From Albula goreensis (Eukaryota; Chordata; Actinopteri; Albuliformes; Albulidae), in assembly GCA_022829145.1 (NCBI GenBank), contig CM040744.1:4809001-4873000 (forward strand): a stretch of 64,000 bases of DNA. The letters run 5' to 3'. This document shows, one piece after another, positions 58,001 to 64,000 of the stretch. A program made the position numbers and the translations under genes. The notes under the pieces were generated by a model that ran no database searches, was not told where the DNA came from, and was given only the letters and a program-made list of their open reading frames with translations. Within the stretch, counting starts at the first letter, position 1, and each line of letters starts with the position of its first letter.

Positions 58001-61000
58001 CATGAGGGGGTCCTGTGGGGGCCCTGGGGGCAGGGTCACTGAGAATGAGGGTCCTGTGGGGCCTGTAAAACTCACTGTGGGGCAGCAAACTGAGCACTGA
58101 GTCCTGAGGGGGTCCTGTAAAAGGCATCACTGAGGATGAGGGGGTCCTGTGGGGGCCATGTGGGGCAGTATCACTGAGCATGAGGGGGTCCTGTGGGGCC
58201 TTTGAGGGGGCAGGGTCACTGAGATGAGGGGTCCTGTGGGGCCCTGTAGGTGCAGGGCACTGAGTATGAGGGGTCCTGTGTGGCCTCTTGGAGGCAGGGG
58301 CACTGAGCATGAGGGGCCTTGGGGCCTGTGGGGCAGTATCCTGAGGATGAGGGGGCCCTGGTGTGGGGGCAGGGTCACTGAGGATGAGGGGTCCTGGGGC
58401 CCTGTGGGGGCAGGGTCACTGAGCATGAGGGGGTCCTGTGGGGCCTTTGGGGCAGGGTCACTGAGGATGAGGGGGCCTGTGTGGGGCCTGTGGGGCAGGG
58501 TCACTGAGATGAGGGGGTCCTGTGGGGCCTTGTGGAGGCAGGGTCACTGAGTTTGAGGGGTCCCTGGGGGCAGGGTCACTGAGGATGAGGGGGTCCTGGG
58601 GCCCCTTGTGGGGCAGGGCCACTGAGCATGAGGGGCCCTGTGGGGCACTGTGGGGCAGGTCACTGAGAATGAGGTCCTGTGGGGATTCTGTGGGGCAGGG
58701 TCACTGAGGATGAGGGGGTCCTGTGGGGCCCTGTGGGGGGGGCACTGAGAGTGAGGGGGTCCTGTGGGGGCACTGATTGCTGAGGGGCAGGGGTCACTGA
58801 GTATGAGGGGTCCAGTGGGGGCCCTGAGGGGCAGGTCACTGAGATGAGGGGGCCCTGGGGCTCTGTGGGGCAGGGGCACTGAGGATGAGGGGTCCTGTGG
58901 GGCCCTCTGGGGACAGTCACTGAGGATGAGGGGGTCCTGTGGGGCCCTGTGGGGCAGCATCACAGAGCATGAGGGGTCCTGGGGCCCTGTGGGGGCAGGG
59001 TCACTGAGGATGAGGGGTCCTGTGGGGCTGAGCCTGAGGGGAGGCAAAGGTATCACTGAGGATGAGGGGGTCCTGTGGGGCCCTGTGGGGCAGGGTCACT
59101 GAGTATGAGGGGTCCTGTGGGGCCCTGTGAGGGGCAGGTCACTGAGGATGAGGGGGTCCTGTGGAGCCCTGTGGGGCAGGGTCACTGAGCATGAGGGGTC
59201 CTGTAAATCCCACTGAGCATGTGGGTCACTGAGTATACTGGCCTTGGGGCCCTGTGGGGCAGTATCACTGAGGATGAGGGTCCTGCAGGGCCCTGTGGGG
59301 CACTGAGAGCATGAGGGGTCCTGGGGAGCCAAAGGCAGGGTCACTGAGCATGAGGGGGCCCTGTAAAATTTGGGGGGCAGGTCACTGAGCATGAGGGGTC
59401 CTGTGGGGCCCTGGGGCAGGCATCACTGAGGATGAGGGGGTCCTGTGGGGGCCCTGTGGGGCAGGGTCACTGAGCATGAGGGGTCCTGTAAAATATGTGG
59501 GGCAGGGTCACTGAGCATGAGGGGGTCCTGTGGGGCCCTGGGGCAGGGCACTGAGGATGAGGGTCTGTGGGGCTCTTTGGAGGCATGAGGGGGCACTGAG
59601 TATGAGGGGCCCTGTGGGGGCAGTATCACTGAGGATGAGGGGTCCTGTGGGGGCCTGTGGAGGCAGGGTCACTGAGTTTGAGGGGGTCCTGTGGGGCCCT
59701 GTGGGGCAAGGTCACTGAGGATGAGGGGTCCTGTGGGGGCCCTGTGGGGGCAGGGGCCACTGAGATGAGGGGGTCCTTTGGGGCCTGTAAAAGGGTATCA
59801 CTGAGGATGAGGGGTCCCCTGGGGCCCTTTGGGGCAGGGTCACTGAGGATGAGGGGTCCTGTGGGGCCCCTAGGCAGGGTCACTGAGGATGAGGGGGTCT
59901 TATGTGGGCCTGTGGAGGCAGGGCACTGAGCATGAGGGGCCCTGTGGGGTCAGCATTCACTGAGGATGAGGGGTCCTGGGGCCCTGTAGGGGCAGGTCAC
60001 TGAGGATGAGGGGGTCCTGTGGGGCCCTTGGGGCAGGGGTCACTGAGGATGAGGGGTCCTGTGGGGCCTGTCTTGGAGGCAGGGCATGAGGGGTCCTGAC
60101 TGGGGCAGCATCACTGAGGATGAGGGGGCCCTGTGGGGGCCCTGTGGGGCAGGGTTACTGAGCATGAGGGGACCTGTGGGGCCCTGTGGGGCAGGGTCAC
60201 TGAAGATGAGGGGTCCTGTGGGGGCCCTGTGGGGCAGGGCACAGAGCATGAGGGGGTCCTGTGGGCCTATTTGGAGGCAGGGCACTGAGGATGAGGGGGT
60301 GGGCCCTTTGGGGCAGGGTCATTGAGCATGATGGGGGTCCTGTGGGGGCCCTGTGGGGGCAGTATCACTGAGGATGAGGGGTCCTGTGGGGCCTTGGGGG
60401 CAGGGTCACTGAGCATGAGGGGTCCCTGTGGGCTTTTGCAGGTGTAGGGTCACTGAGCATGAGGGGTCCTGTGTGGGCTCTTTGGAGGCAGGGCACTGAG
60501 TATGAGGGGGCCCTGGGGTGTGGGGCAGTATCACTGAGATGAGGGGTCCTGTGGGGCCTGTGGGGCAGGGTCACTGAGGATGAGGGGGTCCTGTGGGTCT
60601 TGTGGGGCAGGGTCACTGAGATGGGGTCCTGTGGGGCATGAGGGGACAGCATCACTGAGGATGAGGGGTCCTGTGGGGCCCTGTGGGGCAGGGTCACTGA
60701 GCATGAGGGGGTCCTGTGGGGCCCTGTGGGGCAGGGGAACTGAGAGCATGAGGGGGTCCTGTGGGGGGCCCACTGAGGATGAGGGGGCTGTGGGGTTGCA
60801 TCACTGAGCATGAGGGGGTCCTGTGGGGCCCTGTGGGGGCAGCATCACTGAGGATGAGGGGTCCTGTGGGGCCTGTGGGGGCAGGTCACTGAGCATGAGG
60901 GGTCCTGTGGGGGCCTGGGTAAGGCAGGGCATCACTGAGAGGATGAGGGTCCTGTGGGGCCCTGAGGGGGCACTGAGCATGAGGGTCCCCTGGGGGCCCT

Positions 61001-63679
61001 GTGGGGCAGGTCACTGAGGATGAGGGGGTCCTGTGGGGCCCTGTGGGGCAGGGTCACTGAGCATGAGGGGTCCTGTGGGGCCCTGGGGGGCATCACTGAG
61101 GATGAGGATCCTGTGGGGCCCCTGTGGGGCAGGGTCACTGAGTATGAGGGGTCCCTGCAGGGGCCCCAGGTGCAGGGGCACTGAGGATGAGGGGGTCCTG
61201 TGTGGGGTCACTGAGTATAGGGGCCCTGGGTCACTGAGGGATGAGGGGGTCCTGTGGGGCCCAGTGGAGGCAGGGTCACTGAGCATGAGGGGGTCCTGTG
61301 GGGCCCTCTGGGGGCAGGTCACTGAGGATGAGGGGTCCTGTGGGGGCCCTGTGGGGGCAGGGGCACTGAGATGAGGGGGTCCTGTGGGGCCTTGTGGGGC
61401 AGGGTCACTGAGGATGAAGGGCCTGAGTATGAGGGGTTTTGGGGCTTGTTTTGGGGCAGGGTCACTGAGCATGAGGGGTCCTGTGGGGCCTGTGGGGCAG
61501 GGGCACTGAGCATGAGGGGTCCTGTGGGGGCCCTTGGGGGCAGTATCACTGAGGATGAGGGGCCCTGTGGGGCCCTTGGGGGCAGGGTCACTGAGATGAG
61601 GGGGCCCTGTGGGAGCCCTGTAGGGCAGGGTCACTGAGCATGAGGGGTCCTGTGGGGCTCTTGGAGGCAGGGGCACTGAGGATGAGGGGTCCTGTGGGGC
61701 CCTTGGAGCAAGGGGCATTGAGGATGAGGGGCCCTGTGGGGGGAGCAGCATCACTGAGGATGAGGAGGTCCTCTGGGGCCCTGTGGGGGCAGGGTCACTG
61801 AGGATGAGGGTCCCTGTGGGAGCCCCAGGGCAGGGTCACTGAGTATGAGGGGTCCTCTGGGCTCCTGAGGGGGCTGAGGGGGCACTGAGCATGAGGGGCC
61901 CTGTGGGGGCAGCATCAATGAGGATGAGGGGTCTGTGGGGCCCTGTGGGGACAGGGTCACTGAGCATGAGGGTCCCTGTAGGAGCCCTGTAGGTGCAGGG
62001 TCACTGAGCATGAGGGGGTCCTGTGGGGCTCTTGGAGGCAGGGCACTGAGTATGATGGGGGCAGTGTCACTGAGGATGAGGGGTCCTGTGGAGGCCATGT
62101 GGGGCAGGGTCACTGAGGATGAGGGGGTCCTGTGGAGCCCTCTGGGGCAGGTATCAACTGAGGATGAGGGGGTCCTGTGGGGCCCTGTGGGGCAGGGCAC
62201 TGAGCATGAGGGGTCCTGGGGGTAAAGGGGTCCTTGGGGCAGCATCACTGAGGATGAGGGGGTCCTGTGGGGCCCTGTAGGGTCAGGGTCACTGAGGATG
62301 AGGGGGTCCTGTGGGGCCCTTGGAGGCAGGGGCACTGAGGATGAGGGGCCCTGTGGGGGTCCTCTGGGGCAGGTATCACTGAGGATGAGGGGTCCCTGTG
62401 GGGCCCTGTGGGGGCAGGGTCACTGAGCATGAGGGGTCCTGTGGGGCCCGGTGGAGGCAGGGTCACTGAGGATGAGGGGGCCCTGCAAGGGGGCCCTGTG
62501 GGGCAGTGTCACTGAGGATGAGGGGGTCCTGTGGGGGGCCCTGTGGGGCAGTATCACTGAGATGAGGGGGTCCTGTGGGGGCCCTGTGGGGCAGTATCAC
62601 TGAGATGAGGGGTCCTGTGGAGGCCATGTGGGGCAGTATCACTGAGTATGAGGGGGTCCTGTGGGGATTGTAAAGACAGCATCACTGAGTATGTGGGGTC
62701 CCTGTGGGGAACCCTGCAGGGCAGGGTCACTGAGCATGAGGGGGTCCTGTGGGGCCTCTGGAAGCAGGGGCATTGAGCATGAGGGGCATTGAGTATCACT
62801 GAGGATGAGGGTCCTGTGGGGGCCCTGTGGGGCAGGGTCACTGAGGATGAGGGGGTCCTGTGGGGCCCTGTGGGGCAGGGCACTGAGGATGAGGGGTCCA
62901 GTGGGGGCCTTGTAGGGGCAGTATCACTGAGGATGAGGGCCCTCTGTGGGGGCAGTATCAACTGAGGATGAGGGGGTGGGGCCCTGGGGGCAGGGTCACT
63001 GAGGATGAGGGGGTCCTGTGGGGGCCCTCTGGGGACAGTATCACTGAGGATGAGGGGGTCCTGTGGGGCCCTGTGGGGCAGGGGCACAGAGCATGAGGGG
63101 TCCTGTGGGGCCCTCCAAAGCAGTATCACTGAGGATGAGGGGCCCTGTGGGGCCCTGTGGGGCAGGGTCACTGAGCATGAGGGGGTCCTGTGGGGCCCTG
63201 TGAGGCAGGGTCACTGAGGATGAGGGGGTCCTTTGGGGCCCTGTGGGGGCAGGGGCACTGAGCATGATGGGGTCCTGTGGGGCCCTGGGGCAGTATCACT
63301 GAGGATGAGGCCCTGTGGGGCCCTCTGGGGCAGGGTCACTGAGCATGAGGGGGCCCTGTGGAGCCCTGTGGTCACAGGGAGTCACTGATGAGGGGGTCCT
63401 GTGGGGCCTCTGCAGGGGGCAGGGTCACTGAGGATGAGGGGGTCTGTGGTACCCAGTGGGGCAGGGCCACTGAGCATGAGGGGGTCCTGTGGGGCCTCTG
63501 GGGGCAGTATCACTGAGAATGAGGGGCCCTGTGGGGCCTTGTGGGGCAGGGTCACTGAGGATGAGGGGGTCCTGTGGGGCCCCTGTGGTGCAGGGTCACT
63601 GAGGATGAGGGGGTCCTGTGGGGCCCTGTGGGGCAGGGCACTGAGGATGAGGGGTCCTGTGGGGCCTGTAAAAGGGTAT
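55091..63679 (+). repeat. Degenerate right part of the array
   Basis: Every stretch still reads as 45-mer derivatives, but many units are truncated to about 25-43 bp, G5 runs are mostly G4, TATGAGG is largely replaced by CATGAGG, and TGTAAA-type islands recur (for example about 55,307, 56,880, 58,064, 59,362, 59,487 and 63,666). Few superblock landmarks survive. Weak traces of modules A and B lie near 62,260-62,520 and 62,640-62,790. No gene or mobile element was seen. Confidence 0.8.
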
Positions 63680-64000
63680 CACTGAGGATGAAGGGGTCGT
63701 GGTGGAGCCCCAGGGCAGGTCACTGAGCATGAGGGGGTCCTGTGGGCTCTGTGGAGGCAGGGTCACTGAGTTTGAGGGCCTGTGGGGCCCTCTGGGGCAG
63801 GGTAACTGAGCATGAGGGGTCCCTGTGGGGCCCTGTGGGGCAGGGTCAATGAATATGAGGGGTCCTGTAGGGGCCCGGTGAGGGAGGCAGGGTCACTGAG
63901 ATGAGGTCCTGTGGGGGCCCTGTGGGGGCAGTGTCACTGAGGATGAGGGGGTCCTGTGGGGTCCTGTGGGGCCCCTGTGGGGCCAGGGCACTGAGTATGA
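63680..64000 (+). repeat. Module A, last copy (cut by window end)
   Basis: GGGGTCGTGGTGGAGCC, GAGTTTGAGGGCC, GGGTAACTGAG, AATGAATATGAGG (about 63,849), CCCGGTGAGGG, CAGTGTCAC and GGGGCCAGGGCAC follow in module A order up to the final base. The window therefore ends in the same module with which it starts. Confidence 0.8.

Larger units (their letters stand above)
1..64000. repeat. G-rich 45-bp tandem repeat array filling the window
   Basis: Reading along the + strand, CACTGAG recurs about every 45 bases from the first line to the last, interrupted only by two N gaps. A unit is a 17-bp head CACTGAGKATGAGGGGG, two 11-bp sub-repeats YCCTGTGGGGG and a linker CAGGGT, CAGTAT or CAGGGG. Units vary from about 34 to 46 bp, mostly through G-run length or loss of one sub-repeat. 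No unrelated sequence longer than about 20 bp was seen, so no gene, transposon or unique spacer breaks the array. In size it is a very long minisatellite or a satellite; no known named family was recognised. Function, if any, cannot be read from the sequence. A bird or other amniote host is a weak inference from repeat style. Confidence 0.97.

Noticed and set aside
1-64000. Hundreds of open reading frames of 60-455 codons on both strands
   Set aside because: They follow from a 45-bp unit with stops in only two frames. They overlap one another in all open frames, shift at each indel or 34-bp unit, and encode only the 15-residue repeat. The longest run through N gaps. No start context, domain or frame conservation supports a gene.
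1-64000. CRISPR array
   Set aside because: The period is regular, but there are no unique spacers between short identical repeats; the whole unit is repeated. No cas gene is present.
1-64000. Proline-rich reverse-strand translation (PPQGPHRTPSYSV type) as a mucin, collagen or polymerase-tail-like protein
   Set aside because: The resemblance is low-complexity only. The frame is broken repeatedly and the other frames are equally open.
1-64000. Firm species assignment to a bird
   Set aside because: CTGTGGGGCC-rich tandem repeats are familiar in bird genomes, but no gene, transposon family or unique sequence in the window confirms it.

Overview
The whole 64 kb window is one tandem-repeat array. 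I find no protein gene, RNA gene, transposon, CRISPR array, promoter or origin that I can support. The building block is a G-rich 45-bp unit: a 17-bp head CACTGAGKATGAGGGGG, then two copies of an 11-bp sub-repeat YCCTGTGGGGG, then a 6-bp linker that is usually CAGGGT, CAGTAT or CAGGGG. Dividing sequenced length by unit length gives roughly 1,400 copies. A typical unit has 24 G, 8 C, 8 T and 5 A on the + strand, so it is about 71% G+C with a strong G/C strand asymmetry and almost no CpG. Every full unit holds four G-tracts that fit a G-quadruplex motif.

The array has at least four levels. These are the 11-bp sub-repeat, the 45-bp unit (with a 34-bp form lacking one sub-repeat), modules of about 300-500 bp made of units with diagnostic variants in fixed order, and multi-kb superblocks that recur across the window. 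The clearest superblocks are 1,260-4,480 with 10,570-13,560, 52,920-55,090 and part of 30,280-30,950; 16,950-19,100 with 36,900-39,100; 24,840-26,480 with 39,530-40,560 and 47,930-49,470; and the neighbouring pair 26,590-28,280 and 28,405-29,750. The window begins and ends inside the same module type, so the array runs past both edges.

Two runs of exactly 500 N (555-1054 and 22201-22700) are scaffold gaps, so the true array length is unknown. Sequence quality or divergence varies along the window. At about 11-18 kb and 24-32 kb units hold the 45-bp period well. Elsewhere, and above all from about 45 kb onward, G-runs are shortened, TATGAG becomes CATGAG, and small A-rich islands follow CCTGT. 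Either a diverged array flank or poor consensus could explain this.

Many long reading frames exist on both strands, but only because 45 is divisible by 3 and four of the six frames of the unit lack a stop. I do not treat them as genes. The organism is probably a vertebrate with long G-rich minisatellites. The CTGTGGGGCC-type repeat style reminds me of bird microchromosome or subtelomeric sequence, but that is a weak inference and nothing here fixes the species.
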